Of a stretch of DNA of 64,000 nt, positions 47,219 through 58,765 are shown piece after piece. Made by a program: the position numbers and the translations under genes. The stretch's first letter is position 1. Each line of letters starts with the position of its first letter. The notes under the pieces were generated by a model, which did no database searches, was not told where the DNA came from, and saw only the letters and a program-made list of their open reading frames with translations. The stretch lies in the NCBI RefSeq assembly GCF_004770895.1, contig NZ_RQHS01000015.1:71589-135588 (forward strand), in the 5' to 3' direction. The DNA comes from Leptospira dzoumogneensis (lineage in GTDB: Bacteria > Spirochaetota > Leptospiria > Leptospirales > Leptospiraceae).

Positions 47219-48531
47219 CTCACAAAACCTTCCAATAAAGATTCGAATCCGGGAAAGGAAGTTTCGATCCAAGAAGTTTCATCCGGACGAATTTCCAAAC
47301 CACTTACCGCTTTTAGGATCATAAAACTCATCGCGATCCTATGATCCATTTTAGTGAAAATATCCACAGAGTTTCCGGAAAGCCAGGAAGAAAGTTCGGA
47401 AGAATTTACACTGGAATTAATTTCAGGAATTTCGTACCCATCCGGATACTCATGCACAGTAATTCCAAGATTTCGCAAATTTTCTACCATGGCGGAAATT
47501 CGATCCGATTCTTTTGCTCGTAATTCTTCTGCATGACGAATGATAAATCCACCTTTTGCAAAAAGACCTGCGATCGTCAGAATTGGGATCTCATCGATCA
47601 AAGAAGGGATCCATTCTTCTTTAATTTCAGCATAACATAAATTAGAAGAAACCGCTTCCAGATCTCCTACAGGTTCCCCGCATTCTATTCGTTTATTGTG
47701 AACAAGAATTTTTGCACCCATTGCTTCGAGCGCATGAAGGATACCTATGCGAGAAGGATTTAATCCCACATTTTTCACAAGAACAGAACCTTCTTTTAAT
47801 AAGACTCCAAGTACCAAGAAGAATGCAGCGGAAGAAATATCCCCAGGCACCTTGAATTCTTTTGCTTCGAATATATAAGGAGGTTCCATTTTAAAATGAG
47901 TGGGAGAAATGAAGTTCAGTTTATTTCCCAAAAACCGGAACATATTTTCGGTATGGTCTCTGGAAAGAATCTCTTCTTCGTATTCCAAAGAAGTTTCGGA
48001 AGCCATTGCTGCCAACATCAGACAGGATTTCACCTGAGCGGAAGCGATCGGACTTTTATAACGGAAGTCGGAAAGTTTTTTTCCAAGGATCTCAAGAGGA
48101 GCCTTATCCTCTTTTCCGGAGATGGAAGCTCCCATAGAATTTAAAGGTTTTATAATACGGGACATCGGCCTTTTTTGGAGAGAATGATCCCCGGTTAATA
48201 TTGCCTTAATTCCTTGGAGTCCGCAGAGTAATCCTGCAGATAATCTGATACCGGTTCCTGCATTCCCGAAATCCAAAACTTCCTTTGGAGATTGAAGAGC
48301 GTTTTTGCCTGGGCTCGTAAAAACATATTCTCCTTTTGAGATCTTCTCCACTTTTAAACCAAGCTGAGTGAAAGCTTTCATCGTATTTAAAGGATCTTCC
48401 GCCTCTAAAAAGCCGGAAACATGAGAAGCCCCTTTGGATAATACGGAGAATAATACGCTTCTGTGAGAAAGAGATTTGTCTCCCGGAACTGTGATCTCTC
48501 TTCCGGAAGATTTAAGGATTCTTGGAATCAT
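47215..48531 (-). CDS. aroA: 3-phosphoshikimate 1-carboxyvinyltransferase (EPSP synthase)
   Basis: 438 residues. [14 protein letters not shown] (phosphate-binding Lys) at the N-terminus, [11 protein letters not shown] near residue 90 and RAKESDRI near 340 are all intact. It joins shikimate-3-phosphate and phosphoenolpyruvate. It overlaps tyrA by 20 bp at its start and cmk by four bases at its end. Confidence 0.96.
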   Translation of the reverse strand: MIPRILKSSGREITVPGDKSLSHRSVLFSVLSKGASHVSGFLEAEDPLNTMKAFTQLGLKVEKISKGEYVFTSPGKNALQSPKEVLDFGNAGTGIRLSAGLLCGLQGIKAILTGDHSLQKRPMSRIIKPLNSMGASISGKEDKAPLEILGKKLSDFRYKSPIASAQVKSCLMLAAMASETSLEYEEEILSRDHTENMFRFLGNKLNFISPTHFKMEPPYIFEAKEFKVPGDISSAAFFLVLGVLLKEGSVLVKNVGLNPSRIGILHALEAMGAKILVHNKRIECGEPVGDLEAVSSNLCYAEIKEEWIPSLIDEIPILTIAGLFAKGGFIIRHAEELRAKESDRISAMVENLRNLGITVHEYPDGYEIPEINSSVNSSELSSWLSGNSVDIFTKMDHRIAMSFMILKAVSGLEIRPDETSWIETSFPGFESLLEGFVR

Positions 48532-49429
48532 TTTGTTTCTTTAAAATTGCGTCCCTATCTATACGAGATTTTTCCATGAAGGACTCCCAATGTTTTAGGT
48601 CGAGCGGCTTTTCTGGATCCAACTCCGAAAGAAGTTTATCCAATCTATCCTTATAATCCAAAAGAGCCTTATAGATCTCTTCTTGGTTAGAAGAAAATAT
48701 AGGTGACCACATTTTAGGATTAGAACCTGCAATCCGGGTCATGTCCCTAAAACCTCCGCCGGTCAAAGGCAAAGGAGAATTTTGGGTAAATTCCCTTACA
48801 CACCCGTTTTCCCAAACCCAATTCGTCATCAGAGAAGAGATCAAATGAGGAACATGAGATACATAGGATAGAATTTTATCATGATCATGTGCAGGAATTT
48901 CAGTGGTAGACATTCCTAGGAATTTCCAAAATTTTTCTATCTCTGAAAATGCCTCGTCGGTCGCACCTTTCGGTCTAGTTAAAATACAAAGTCTGTTTTC
49001 ATACAGATCTACATTTGCAAATTCCAGACCGGATTCTTCGGAACCGCACATCGGATGAGAAGAAACATATCTATGTTCTCCGGTCAGAACCGATTCCACT
49101 GCGTGAACGATCTCCTGCTTAGTGGAACCCATATCAGTCAAAAGACCTTTAAATCCGGAAGGAAGTTTGGAAATCACTTCGACTGTAGTATTGACCGGGA
49201 CCCCGAAAACGATCAGGTCATAAGATTCCCAGTCAGGAGATTTCGAAAATTCGTCCGCAGTAAAAATTTGATCCGCTGATTTAAGACGGATCCCCTTCTC
49301 CTTACTGGAAGGTGATCCTACCACTCCCACAATTTCTGCAGAAGAGTTCTTTTTTCGTAAGGCCAAGGAGAGGGAGGCGCCCATCATTCCCAGGCCGTAA
49401 ATCAGGATTCTAGAAAATTTAGTTTTCAC
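48512..49429 (-). CDS. tyrA: prephenate dehydrogenase
   Basis: 305 residues. Rossmann motif [15 protein letters not shown], then [13 protein letters not shown] and the C-terminal helical domain ([17 protein letters not shown]). It oxidises prephenate to 4-hydroxyphenylpyruvate for tyrosine. A GTG start overlaps the pheA stop as GTGA. There is no ACT domain, so allosteric feedback may be weak or absent. Confidence 0.93.
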   Translation of the reverse strand: MKTKFSRILIYGLGMMGASLSLALRKKNSSAEIVGVVGSPSSKEKGIRLKSADQIFTADEFSKSPDWESYDLIVFGVPVNTTVEVISKLPSGFKGLLTDMGSTKQEIVHAVESVLTGEHRYVSSHPMCGSEESGLEFANVDLYENRLCILTRPKGATDEAFSEIEKFWKFLGMSTTEIPAHDHDKILSYVSHVPHLISSLMTNWVWENGCVREFTQNSPLPLTGGGFRDMTRIAGSNPKMWSPIFSSNQEEIYKALLDYKDRLDKLLSELDPEKPLDLKHWESFMEKSRIDRDAILKKQNDSKNP

Positions 49430-50517
49430 GGGTTAGGTGGAGAGATCGGATAAGATCCCAAAATCCTAAGATAAATTGTATTTTCCTTTAAGGTGTTTAG
49501 GACCTCTTCGATCAGAGGATCCTTTTTATGACCCAAAAAATCTATGAAGAAGTTATACTCCCAGGATGTCCTGCGCGTAGGTCTGGACTCCACCTTGGTC
49601 ATATTGATCCCTTTATCAAAAATAGGTTTTAATACTTTGTACAAAGATCCAGGTTTATCAGGGATAGAGAATACTACGGAAGTTTTATCATTCCCGGTAG
49701 GAGGACATTGGTTCTTGCCGATGATCAAAAACCTGGTGGTATTGTCGGACATATCTTCGATGGATTCTCGAACCAGATCCAGACCGTAAATTTCAGCAGC
49801 GATGGAAGAAGCTACTGCAGCACATGCTTCCTTCTTCTCCGCAACAATACTTGCAGCCCTGGAAGTGGAAGGTGTTTCCGAAACTTCTACATGAGGAAGG
49901 TTCGCAGCGATCCAATTCCTGCACTGTGAATTTGCGATCTTGATCCCGTACAATGTTTTGATCTTAGAAAGATCATGTTCGAATCCTAAAAGATTCAAAT
50001 GTATCTTCAAATAAATTTCAGAATAAATATTTAGATCGGAAACTAAGAACTGATCCAGAGTAGAGTTCACAAGTCCTTCGGAAGAATTTTCCACAGGAAC
50101 CACACCGTAATCCGCCTTATCAGTTTCCACCGCGCGAAACACTTCCGGAATAGAAGGAAATTCGGTCGCCTCTACGGAAGTCCCGAATCTTGCACGAACT
50201 GCTTGGTGAGAAAAAGATCCTTCCGGTCCAAGATAACCGATCTTTAAACCCTTCTCTACGGAGAAGGAGCCGGACATGATCTCTCTATAAATTGCGATCA
50301 ACACCTTGTCCGGAAGTGGTCCTCCGTTCAGTCCAAGGATTTTTTCGTAAACGTCCTTCTCTCTATCGGGACGATAGATAGGTTCGTTATTCTCTCTTTT
50401 GATCTCTCCGATCTCTGAGGCAATCTCCGCCCTGGCCTGGATAGCCTTTACGATCTCTTTGTCCAGAGAATCGATCTTGTCCCGGAACTCTTTCAGTTTG
50501 TCGTTATTCTTGGCCAT
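49426..50517 (-). CDS. pheA: bifunctional chorismate mutase / prephenate dehydratase
   Basis: 363 residues in three domains: an AroQ-type mutase ([20 protein letters not shown], then EIGEIKREN) at 5-85, a dehydratase with [12 protein letters not shown] and the [11 protein letters not shown]hr motif, and a C-terminal ACT domain with KPGSLYKVL and ESRPTR for phenylalanine feedback. It overlaps scpB by 14 bp. Confidence 0.95.
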   Translation of the reverse strand: MAKNNDKLKEFRDKIDSLDKEIVKAIQARAEIASEIGEIKRENNEPIYRPDREKDVYEKILGLNGGPLPDKVLIAIYREIMSGSFSVEKGLKIGYLGPEGSFSHQAVRARFGTSVEATEFPSIPEVFRAVETDKADYGVVPVENSSEGLVNSTLDQFLVSDLNIYSEIYLKIHLNLLGFEHDLSKIKTLYGIKIANSQCRNWIAANLPHVEVSETPSTSRAASIVAEKKEACAAVASSIAAEIYGLDLVRESIEDMSDNTTRFLIIGKNQCPPTGNDKTSVVFSIPDKPGSLYKVLKPIFDKGINMTKVESRPTRRTSWEYNFFIDFLGHKKDPLIEEVLNTLKENTIYLRILGSYPISPPNP

Positions 50518-51073
50518 TCTCTATCAAATCATCCAGGTTTTCGAATTTCAATTCCTTCACTTCCACAGGGGCAGGTAAATCGGTCAGTTTATTTAATCCG
50601 AAATGTATTAAAAAATCTTTAGTAGTTCCGTACAATGCAGGTCTTCCGGGAACTTCCTTATTACCGACCGGCTTAACCAGTTTTTTAGATATAAGAGAAG
50701 TTACCATCGCTCGAGAAGAAACTCCTCTTATATCATCAATTTCGGATAATGTGATCGGCTGTTTATAAGCGATGATCGCCAGAGTATCCAAACTAGAACG
50801 GGAAAGTTGTTCTCTCTTCTTCTCTTTGAAAAGTTTTGCTAAAATTTCGGAATATTTTTCGTTCGTAGAAAATTGGTAAGCTCCTGCGATCTCCCTAAGA
50901 ACGAAACCTCCGTCCTTCTCTTGGTAATCCAAGATCAACTCGTCTAGTATATCACGAGCTTCCTGTTTTTCGCAGTCTATGGATTTTGCGATACTGGCTA
51001 GTTTAAGCGGCTCTCCGGAAAGGAAAAGCAGCGCTTCTATCAGTCCTTTTAAGCCGGCTTTGTCGCGTTCCAC
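50504..51073 (-). CDS. scpB: segregation and condensation protein B
   Basis: 189 residues, two winged-helix domains (IEALLFLSGEPLKLASIAKS; DTLAIIAYKQPITLSEID; RPALYGTTKDFLIHFGL). ScpB dimerises and, with ScpA, bridges SMC heads in chromosome condensation. The GTG start has GGGAG five bases upstream and lies inside the end of scpA (25-bp overlap), which is typical of coupled scpAB. Confidence 0.94.
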   Translation of the reverse strand: MERDKAGLKGLIEALLFLSGEPLKLASIAKSIDCEKQEARDILDELILDYQEKDGGFVLREIAGAYQFSTNEKYSEILAKLFKEKKREQLSRSSLDTLAIIAYKQPITLSEIDDIRGVSSRAMVTSLISKKLVKPVGNKEVPGRPALYGTTKDFLIHFGLNKLTDLPAPVEVKELKFENLDDLIENGQE

Positions 51074-51825
51074 GGTTCTCCCACCAAGAATATACGGATT
51101 TCGCCGAAAGTTTTGTGCTGGCGGATGGATACAATTCTCTGTTTGCAGAGCTCCAACATTGCCAGAAAGACGGCTACTATCTCGGCTTTCTCCGGCTTGA
51201 CCGTAGAAAACAATTCTTCAAAGGAGATATCCGAACGTTCGACGAGCAGTTCGGAAATGGTACCCATCTTTTCCTCGACAGAATACCGGTGGGGCGCGGT
51301 AAGTAAAGCGGGAATCTCGCCTTCGTCTTCCCGTTTTTCCAAGATCTCATTAAATGCGGAGATCAGGTCTAAAAGGCTTAGATCCAGCCAGGATTCCGAC
51401 TCGTCTATAACCTGATTGGTTTCTCTGGAGAATACTCCGGCCTGGACCTTGTCCACATCCCCCATTTTCTGGGCGGTTAATTGGAATTTTTTATGTTCTA
51501 GAAGTTTTTCGACCAGTTCGGGTGGAAGAGGAGGATCATAATCTTCTTCTTCGAAACCTGGATCGGGTAATAATGCTTTAGATTTGAGATAAACTAAATT
51601 AGCGGCCATAAGAGCGTATTCCGCTCCCATGTCTATATGAATACTTGCAGAAATCTTAATGAAGTTTAGAAAGTCCTGGGTGATTTGAGAAAGGGATACT
51701 TCAAATATATCCACCTTATAACTTTCGATAAGAGACCAGAGAAGACTCAAAGGTCCCTCCGTAATACCACCTTCCGAATTGTTCCATTGAACTACGAAGG
51801 ATTGTGTGGCGTTTTCTCTCTCCAT
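51049..51825 (-). CDS. scpA: segregation and condensation protein A (kleisin)
   Basis: 258 residues. The N-terminal kleisin helices show EGPLSLLWSLIESYKVDIFE and LVYLKSKALLP, and the C-terminal winged helix shows VAVFLAMLELCKQRIVSIRQ. It links the two SMC heads. It starts two bases after cheY, so the condensin subunits ride on the chemotaxis transcript. Confidence 0.92.
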   Translation of the reverse strand: MERENATQSFVVQWNNSEGGITEGPLSLLWSLIESYKVDIFEVSLSQITQDFLNFIKISASIHIDMGAEYALMAANLVYLKSKALLPDPGFEEEDYDPPLPPELVEKLLEHKKFQLTAQKMGDVDKVQAGVFSRETNQVIDESESWLDLSLLDLISAFNEILEKREDEGEIPALLTAPHRYSVEEKMGTISELLVERSDISFEELFSTVKPEKAEIVAVFLAMLELCKQRIVSIRQHKTFGEIRIFLVGEPWNATKPA

Positions 51826-51827
51826 CT

Positions 51828-52190
51828 CTATGAATTCAGTGCTTTTTCTGCCGCCTGTTGCAATCTTTCAGGCGAGAAAGGTTTTACTACGAAATCCTTC
51901 ACTCCCATCTTGATCGCTTTCGCAAGAAGTTCTTCCTGACCAAGAGCAGTTACCATGATGATACGTGCTTTCGGGTCTAATTTAAAAATTTCCTGGGCTG
52001 CTTCGATCCCGTCTTTTTCTCTCATGGTGATATCCATGGTGACTAGGTCCGGCTTAATCGCTTTGTACTGATCGACAGCGATGTTTCCGTTTTCGGCCTC
52101 GCCGACGATCTCATGCCCTCCGGCGACGAGTGCGTCCTTCACCATGGTCCTCATGAATTTTGCATCGTCTACTACGAGAATTCTGGCCAT
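51828..52190 (-). CDS. cheY: CheY-type single-domain response regulator
   Basis: 120 residues, receiver domain only. It has ILVVDDAKFMRTMVKDAL, the phosphoacceptor Asp in LVTMDITMREKDG, the Thr in MVTALGQ and Lys in FVVKPFS. Phospho-CheY sets flagellar rotation direction. It lies in a run after cheW-cheA-cheB. Confidence 0.9.
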   Translation of the reverse strand: MARILVVDDAKFMRTMVKDALVAGGHEIVGEAENGNIAVDQYKAIKPDLVTMDITMREKDGIEAAQEIFKLDPKARIIMVTALGQEELLAKAIKMGVKDFVVKPFSPERLQQAAEKALNS

Positions 52191-52192
52191 AA

Positions 52193-53275
52193 TTAGTTTC
52201 CCCTTTCTTTAAGAATGGAAAGTATCCTTGATGTTATTGCGCTTACTGGTTCTACGAACTGAACCCCACCCATTTCGATGGCTTGGCGATTCATTCCGAA
52301 GATCACGGAGCTGTCCTCGTCTTGGGCGACGGTAGAAGCACCAGTCTCTCTCATTCTGAGAGTCGCCGCCGCTCCATCCTTACCCATGCCGGTCATAATC
52401 ACACCGACTAAGGCGCTCCCGTATTCCCGGATTGCGCTGTCGAATAAAACTTCGACTGAGGGCCTGTGTCCATTTACCAGCGCTTCCCTACCTAAGGCAA
52501 TCCATTTACGTCCTGCCTTAGATTCGATCTTTAAATGTGCATCACCCGGAGCCACGTAACCTGTACCGGGACGAACTTCTTCTCCGTCCTCGGCTTCCTT
52601 TACTGTAATTTTAGAGTGATCGTTTAAACGAGAAGCGAAAGCTTTCGTAAAACCCACAGGCATATGTTGTACGACGAAAATTGGTAGATGAAAATTCTCC
52701 GGAAAATCGGAAAAAACTGTCTGTAACGCTTTCGGACCACCTGTAGATGTCCCGATACAAACCGCTTCCACGGCTTTTTTTTCATCTTTGAAAATTTTAC
52801 TTTTGACCGTATCTACGATTTTTTTGGGATCAAGGCCCGCATGACTTGGTCGTAAACTATCAAAATAAGCGAGTATCCTATTTTTGAGAACTGTTCCTAT
52901 TTCTTCCGGATTAAATTGATTACTGGAAGAAGGTTTCGGAACGAAATCTATAGCTCCGTATTCTAATGCTTTGAAAGTGGCGTCCGCTCCGTGTTGTGTC
53001 AAAACGGAAAGCATCATTACCGGAATACCCAATTTTCGTTTCTGCAGTTCTTGGAGTGCGGAAAGCCCATCCATTACAGGCATCTCCACATCTAAAATTA
53101 CTAAATCAGGCCGCAGTTTTGTTGCGAGCTCGATACAATCCACTCCGGTCTTACCGGTAGCTATAACTTGGATCCGACTTTCTTTTTTGATCTGGTCCGA
53201 AATAATATTTCGCACCAAAAGAGAGTCGTCTATGATCACGACCCGAATCGACCCGTCCGCGGGAGTTCCTACCAC
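52193..53275 (-). CDS. cheB: chemotaxis protein-glutamate methylesterase CheB
   Basis: 360 residues. Receiver domain ([12 protein letters not shown]; phospho-Asp in [13 protein letters not shown]) and methylesterase domain with the serine in [13 protein letters not shown], His in VVQHMP and Asp in MTGMGKDGA. It removes methyl groups from chemoreceptors once phosphorylated by CheA. The GTG has AGGA eight bases upstream. No cheR or receptor gene is adjacent. Confidence 0.95.
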   Translation of the reverse strand: MVGTPADGSIRVVIIDDSLLVRNIISDQIKKESRIQVIATGKTGVDCIELATKLRPDLVILDVEMPVMDGLSALQELQKRKLGIPVMMLSVLTQHGADATFKALEYGAIDFVPKPSSSNQFNPEEIGTVLKNRILAYFDSLRPSHAGLDPKKIVDTVKSKIFKDEKKAVEAVCIGTSTGGPKALQTVFSDFPENFHLPIFVVQHMPVGFTKAFASRLNDHSKITVKEAEDGEEVRPGTGYVAPGDAHLKIESKAGRKWIALGREALVNGHRPSVEVLFDSAIREYGSALVGVIMTGMGKDGAAATLRMRETGASTVAQDEDSSVIFGMNRQAIEMGGVQFVEPVSAITSRILSILKERGN

Positions 53276-53291
53276 GACAAAATCCTAGTGT

Positions 53292-56200
53292 TTAAAATTT
53301 CGGAAGTAAATCCATGAGTTCATCGAAATCCGGAAGGAATAAAAGTACTCCTAACAGGTTGTTTCCCTCATGATTAAATTCAGTGAGCATACTTAAGAAC
53401 TTAGTTCTTTCCGGTTTAACAACATCCAGAACTTCCAGGAAGGTTCCTTCCACAAGTTCCGGAACGTCCGGCATCACGCCCACTTTCGCCTTATTGGAAA
53501 TAGAGTTCAAAACGGAGGCACAAACAATGTTTGCGATCTCGGACAGAACGCTCTTAGTATCATCGTCCAAAATGTCTCCACTCGGATTAGAATCCAAAAG
53601 TTCTCTGGCTAGATTTTTGGCATTCTCTCTGGAGAACATCATCAGCATATTCCCGTTCAGATCTCCGGTCATTCTGACTTTCATTCCGTAGAATTTATCG
53701 TCGGAGAAACGGATCTCGGATGCCAGACCTTCCTTATCATTCATGATAATTTCGGGAATAAACAGATCCACGTTCCTGTTCAGGATCTGAGAAAGTACCA
53801 TACCGGCATTCATCATACCTGTGTTCACTACGGATTCGATCTTCTTGATCTGTTCCTTGCTTAGGTTTCCGGTGAATTCTTTAGAGTGAGAAACAGCCAT
53901 GATTCTCTGTTTTTTCTGCTCCAAGAAACCTTCTATAATATGATCCGCTCTTTTTCTTTCTTCGTCGGAAACGGGAGAATCTGAGATCAACTCATTGATA
54001 TGAGATCTGTAAGCTTCTTCCATTCCTTCTTTTTTAGCTGCAGGCCTTTCCAGGACTGCGGTGTTGGAAGAAAGTTCGGAAGGACTTTCAGTGGAAGTGA
54101 TCAACTTTTCTTCGGAAGTGCGGATCTCCATAGTCGTCTTGATCGGAGTGGAAGAAACTTCTCTTTCGAGTTCTTCTTTTGCTACGATTACCTTTTTGGA
54201 TTCTTCCGATTTTTTACGTTCGCTTTTCTTGCGGCGTTCTCTTTCTCGAGTAGTGATCTCATGTAGTTTATGATTATAAACGTTGGTAGGATTGGAAGTT
54301 TTTTGGATATACTTCTCTTCTTCCGTCTCGATGGTTCGGATCGTGCTGATACGTTTCATCGTTTCCAGATGATAGTTCACATATCTTGCATTTTCTTCCA
54401 ACTCGGCGGCAAATTCCACAAGCCCCGGGATATCCAGGACCATGATGATGGTTCCGTCTCCCATGATGGAAGCGCCGGTAAGTCCCTTGATATTTTTGAA
54501 GTTTTTCTCCAAGGACTTGATGACTGTCTCGTGTTTTCCGACTAGCTCATCCACCATGAAGCCTAACTTGCGGCCCTTGTATTGTACGATAACTACCGGG
54601 AATTCTTCTCTGTCCGTTTTGTCTTGAAGACCCAAGATACGATTCAATCTGTAGATAGGAAGAACCTCTCCTCTCAAATTGATGATCTCGTTCCCTTCCA
54701 GAGTAGTGATCTGTTCGTTGTTAACCTTGATCGTTTCGTTCACTTCCGATAGAGGGAAAGCGTAAACTTCTTCTTCCATTACGATGAGGATAGAAGGAAT
54801 GATCGCTAGTGCCTGAGGGAAGGATAGAACGAAAGAAGTTCCGGATCCTTTCTGAGATTGGATGAGAATTTTACCTTTGAATTCTTGGATAAGACTATTC
54901 ACCACATTCATTCCGACACCACGTCCGGAGATATCCGTAATCTTATCCGCAGTGGAGAAACCTGGTGCAAAGATGAATTGATAGATATCGCTTTCTTCTA
55001 AAGCAACTGCATCCGTTTCGGACACGAGTCCCTTCTCGATCGCTTTTTTACGGATCTTATCTAGATCTAATCCGCGGCCATCGTCACGGATCTCCACCAT
55101 AATATTGCTGCCACCTTGGTAGGCATTCAGTTCTACGATCCCGGTTTCAGGTTTACCTAATCTTCTTCTTTCTTCAGGAGTTTCAATACCATGATCCACG
55201 GAGTTTCGGATCAGGTGGAGAAGAGGCTCTCCCAATGCATCGATCACCTTTTTGTCCAGCTCAGTGGACTCTCCATTCAGGACCAGATCGACTGTTTTGC
55301 CTGTTTCTAAAGAAAGGTCTCGGACCAAACGAGAGAAACGACGGAACACCGTGGAGATCGGGACCATCCTGATATTCATGATACCGGATTGTAGTTCTTT
55401 GGAGATACGATTGATTAGATCTATACGGCCTTTTAGTTCATTGAATAACTGATCGTCTCCGAAAGTGCGAAGAAGATCATCGTAAATTTTTTGGAAGCCT
55501 GAGTTTGTGATCACAAGCTCGCCCACGTTATTCATGAGTTGATCCAGTTTATCGGAAGATACTTTAATACTTTTTAAAGTAACTTTAGCCTCAGTGCTTC
55601 TTTCTTCCTCGTCCAGTTGGTAGGAAGAAGAAACCCCGGTTTCAGAATAACCGCTGAGCTTATATTCCTGGATCATCAGATTTTCTACCATGTCTACGTT
55701 TGCAGCCTTAGTAAGTTCCTCTTGAGATTCCGAACTTATGATCAGTATAGAAAGATAAGGAGCCTCTGTCCCATTCTCCAATTCTTCCGCGCTTGGTTTG
55801 GTGCGAAATACTTGGCCTAAATTTTTTAGGTTTTGGACGATTAGAGTATAACGTAATCCTTTCATCGGGGAATCTTTTTTGAGTCCCACTTTTAAGAGCC
55901 AAGGTTTTCCGGTACCGTTACGAAGGATTTCTTCGATCTCTTTTTGATCGTCTGCATCCAGATCGATCCCATTGCCTGAAATTTCTTCCTGTTTTGCGAC
56001 TGGAGCTGCGGATTGAGAAACGGATCTTGCACCCGCGTTAGGGGCAGAAGCCATATCCGGATTTTTTTCATAGGCTTCCAGTCTTTGGATCATATCCGTA
56101 TAAGGAGTATCCACTTTTTTACCGGCGGCAACATTCACGATCACGTTCTTGATCAGATCAAAACATTGGAATAATAGATTTACTAGGGAAAGATTAACTG

Positions 56201-56444
56201 CAAGTTTTCCATCTCGGATACTTTGGAGAAGATTCTCCATTTTGTGAGCAAGGTCGGAAAGATTGTACAATCCGACGAAAGCAGCCGAACTTTTTAAAGA
56301 GTGAGCCGCACGGAATATATCATTGATGGTCTGAGGATCGGATTGGTCCTTTTCCAGTTTTAGAAGATTCGCATTTAGTTCTTCTATCTGGTCTTCGGAC
56401 TCTTCCAAAAAGAGTTCTGTGTATTCTCCAAGTACTCCTGCCAT
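53292..56444 (-). CDS. cheA: CheA histidine kinase fused to a CheC-like phosphatase domain
   Basis: 1050 residues, far above the usual 650-700. Order: Hpt (His48 in AAHSLKS), a response-regulator-binding-like domain near 165-275, dimerisation helices near 290-320, HATPase (HLIRNSVDHGIE, GRGVGMNVV), and a CheW-like domain to about 680. A charged linker follows (REREREKK-like, 690-845), then residues about 850-1050 resembling CheC/CheX. The second CheC site LSEIANIV keeps ExxN (Glu969, Asn972), while the first reads SVVN without Glu. CheC proteins dephosphorylate CheY-P, so one polypeptide may hold both the kinase and its antagonist. The stop lies 16 bp before cheB. Confidence 0.88.
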   Translation of the reverse strand: MAGVLGEYTELFLEESEDQIEELNANLLKLEKDQSDPQTINDIFRAAHSLKSSAAFVGLYNLSDLAHKMENLLQSIRDGKLAVNLSLVNLLFQCFDLIKNVIVNVAAGKKVDTPYTDMIQRLEAYEKNPDMASAPNAGARSVSQSAAPVAKQEEISGNGIDLDADDQKEIEEILRNGTGKPWLLKVGLKKDSPMKGLRYTLIVQNLKNLGQVFRTKPSAEELENGTEAPYLSILIISSESQEELTKAANVDMVENLMIQEYKLSGYSETGVSSSYQLDEEERSTEAKVTLKSIKVSSDKLDQLMNNVGELVITNSGFQKIYDDLLRTFGDDQLFNELKGRIDLINRISKELQSGIMNIRMVPISTVFRRFSRLVRDLSLETGKTVDLVLNGESTELDKKVIDALGEPLLHLIRNSVDHGIETPEERRRLGKPETGIVELNAYQGGSNIMVEIRDDGRGLDLDKIRKKAIEKGLVSETDAVALEESDIYQFIFAPGFSTADKITDISGRGVGMNVVNSLIQEFKGKILIQSQKGSGTSFVLSFPQALAIIPSILIVMEEEVYAFPLSEVNETIKVNNEQITTLEGNEIINLRGEVLPIYRLNRILGLQDKTDREEFPVVIVQYKGRKLGFMVDELVGKHETVIKSLEKNFKNIKGLTGASIMGDGTIIMVLDIPGLVEFAAELEENARYVNYHLETMKRISTIRTIETEEEKYIQKTSNPTNVYNHKLHEITTRERERRKKSERKKSEESKKVIVAKEELEREVSSTPIKTTMEIRTSEEKLITSTESPSELSSNTAVLERPAAKKEGMEEAYRSHINELISDSPVSDEERKRADHIIEGFLEQKKQRIMAVSHSKEFTGNLSKEQIKKIESVVNTGMMNAGMVLSQILNRNVDLFIPEIIMNDKEGLASEIRFSDDKFYGMKVRMTGDLNGNMLMMFSRENAKNLARELLDSNPSGDILDDDTKSVLSEIANIVCASVLNSISNKAKVGVMPDVPELVEGTFLEVLDVVKPERTKFLSMLTEFNHEGNNLLGVLLFLPDFDELMDLLPKF

Positions 56445-56939
56445 TTACGCTTCCTCCCCTGCATAATCCATCACCTTGGAAAGATTCAAGTTCAGGATGA
56501 GAGAGTCTTCGAACTGGCTGACTGATTCTATAAGTTCGCTATAATTTACGCTCAGGTCTTCGTCCGCTTGGCTGACCTTGTCCCTGCGGATCTTAACCAC
56601 TTGTTTCACCGAATCTACAAGGAGCCCCGCCCTTTTTTCTCCGGTAACAACTACAATGATCCGAGTGGAAGGAAGAATATCACAAAAACCTAATCCAAAA
56701 AGTTCCTTCAGGTCCATGATAGGAATGATCTCACCTCTCAAGTTGATCACTCCCAAGATAAAACCTTCGACATTAGGAATTCTTGTGATAGGTACCGGTT
56801 TTAGGATCTCGTGGATATAGAGAATATCGATCCCGAAAATTTCCTTATCCACTTCGAATGTAAGAAATTCCTGGATGGTATCCAGTTCTTTTTCTTCTTG
56901 GTTTAGTTCCGCGTGGTTGTTTTTATCTATGGTTTTCAC
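56445..56939 (-). CDS. cheW: chemotaxis coupling protein CheW
   Basis: 164 residues, a single CheW domain: FLTFEVDKEIFGIDILYIHE, VINLRGEIIPIMDLK and AGLLVDSVKQVV. The 20-residue N-terminal extension is polar. It couples CheA to receptors. The GTG start has GGAG five bases upstream and the stop abuts the cheA start. It opens the run of fifteen genes ending at plsX. Confidence 0.93.
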   Translation of the reverse strand: MKTIDKNNHAELNQEEKELDTIQEFLTFEVDKEIFGIDILYIHEILKPVPITRIPNVEGFILGVINLRGEIIPIMDLKELFGLGFCDILPSTRIIVVVTGEKRAGLLVDSVKQVVKIRRDKVSQADEDLSVNYSELIESVSQFEDSLILNLNLSKVMDYAGEEA

Positions 56940-57044
56940 CGGTTCTCCGCCACTTACTCTTTCAAAACGGAAACTTTGGGCACAAGTTTCCGGCTTAGTA
57001 CATTGTCGACACGGAGCCCCCTGAAAAAGAAACTCCCAATCAAA

Positions 57045-57632
57045 TTATCCGACTGATTTTTCTCCCATTTTCCCGGGAAAGCAATGGTTTTTTTTCTCCG
57101 TAATCACTGTACCTGCTTTCAGATCATGGGGTTCCGCGGAAAAATCGCAAGGGTATAGGTCCTCAAAAGAAAGGCCAATCATTTTTTCAGAAACTATATC
57201 CTTTAGAGAACGATCGTAAAAACCCTTTCCCCTTCCTAACCTCGCCCCGTCGGAATTCCAACCCAAGGCGGGAACTAGGATCCAATCGGCGTCTTCCGGT
57301 TGGATGAAAACTTCTCCCTCCGGTTCCAAAATGCCGAATGCACCTGGGGAAAATCCTGAGCCTGATTTAAATTCAAGTCCTGAATTTGTTACTTTTGGAA
57401 AAAATATGTCCAAACCTAAACTTCCTATCCGTAAAGAAGGGCCTAACGGTAGAAAAGGAGAAATTTCAAAATCATCCGCAACATAGGAGATGATTTTTAA
57501 TTGGGTGGAAGATGAGCTATGTCTCAGAAATTCCAGAAGATTGGAGCGGATACTTTCTTCTTTTTCCTTCCTGGAAGGAACTCCCAAGAGAATAGATTTA
57601 CTTTTTTTTCTGGCTTCCGATTTAGAAACCAA
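57045..57632 (-). CDS. 5-formyltetrahydrofolate cyclo-ligase family protein
   Basis: 195 residues. The nucleotide motif LGRGKGFYDRSL near residue 130 and the basic N-terminus (RKKSKSILLGVPSRKEKEES) fit the family, which converts 5-formyl-THF to methenyl-THF with ATP. A TTG start with GGAG nine bases upstream overlaps the end of zapA territory by one base of spacing. Adjacency to zapA is common in bacteria. Confidence 0.85.
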   Translation of the reverse strand: MVSKSEARKKSKSILLGVPSRKEKEESIRSNLLEFLRHSSSSTQLKIISYVADDFEISPFLPLGPSLRIGSLGLDIFFPKVTNSGLEFKSGSGFSPGAFGILEPEGEVFIQPEDADWILVPALGWNSDGARLGRGKGFYDRSLKDIVSEKMIGLSFEDLYPCDFSAEPHDLKAGTVITEKKNHCFPGKMGEKSVG

Positions 57633-57633
57633 A

Positions 57634-57933
57634 TCAAAGATCTCCGATCAAACCTTCTTCCAAAAGAGTGATCAATTTTTTGGTCTTTTCTTCCGCTTCG
57701 GGAGAAGAAGGTCCCGAGTCGCCTGTTTGGTTTTTAGATTGTTCCAATTCGTCCGCGAAGTTTAAAGCAGCGAGTACCGCGAGTTTCAATTTAGGTGCGT
57801 TAGGCATTCCCAGTTGTAACTCACGGATCTTTCGGTCCACCAATTCGGCGAGCCTATGGATATACTCCGGATCGGTATCGCCTACAATGGTATAGTCGTC
57901 GCCCAGTATACGAGCTTTGACTCTCTCACTCAT
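57634..57933 (-). CDS. zapA: cell division protein ZapA
   Basis: 99 residues: VKARILGDDYTIVGDTDPEY at the start, the helical HRLAELVDRKIRELQ, and LAVLAALNFADELEQSK. ZapA bundles FtsZ filaments. The C-terminal tail (Ser/Pro/Glu-rich) is probably flexible. It sits between the cyclo-ligase and a ZapB-like coiled coil. Confidence 0.88.
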   Translation of the reverse strand: MSERVKARILGDDYTIVGDTDPEYIHRLAELVDRKIRELQLGMPNAPKLKLAVLAALNFADELEQSKNQTGDSGPSSPEAEEKTKKLITLLEEGLIGDL

Positions 57934-57938
57934 AAAAA

Positions 57939-58616
<678 letters not shown>

Positions 58617-58765
58617 AATGCGAACCTCGTTCTCCTTAGTTGGAGTGGTTTATTTTATAAAATTACACTTAGAGCGAAATTCCGCCTAAATATTTGTGAC
58701 CTGCCTAATCGGCAAAATCCATCCCATTTTTCATCTTTCTCAAAAAGAGAAAAACCTTTTTTTCT

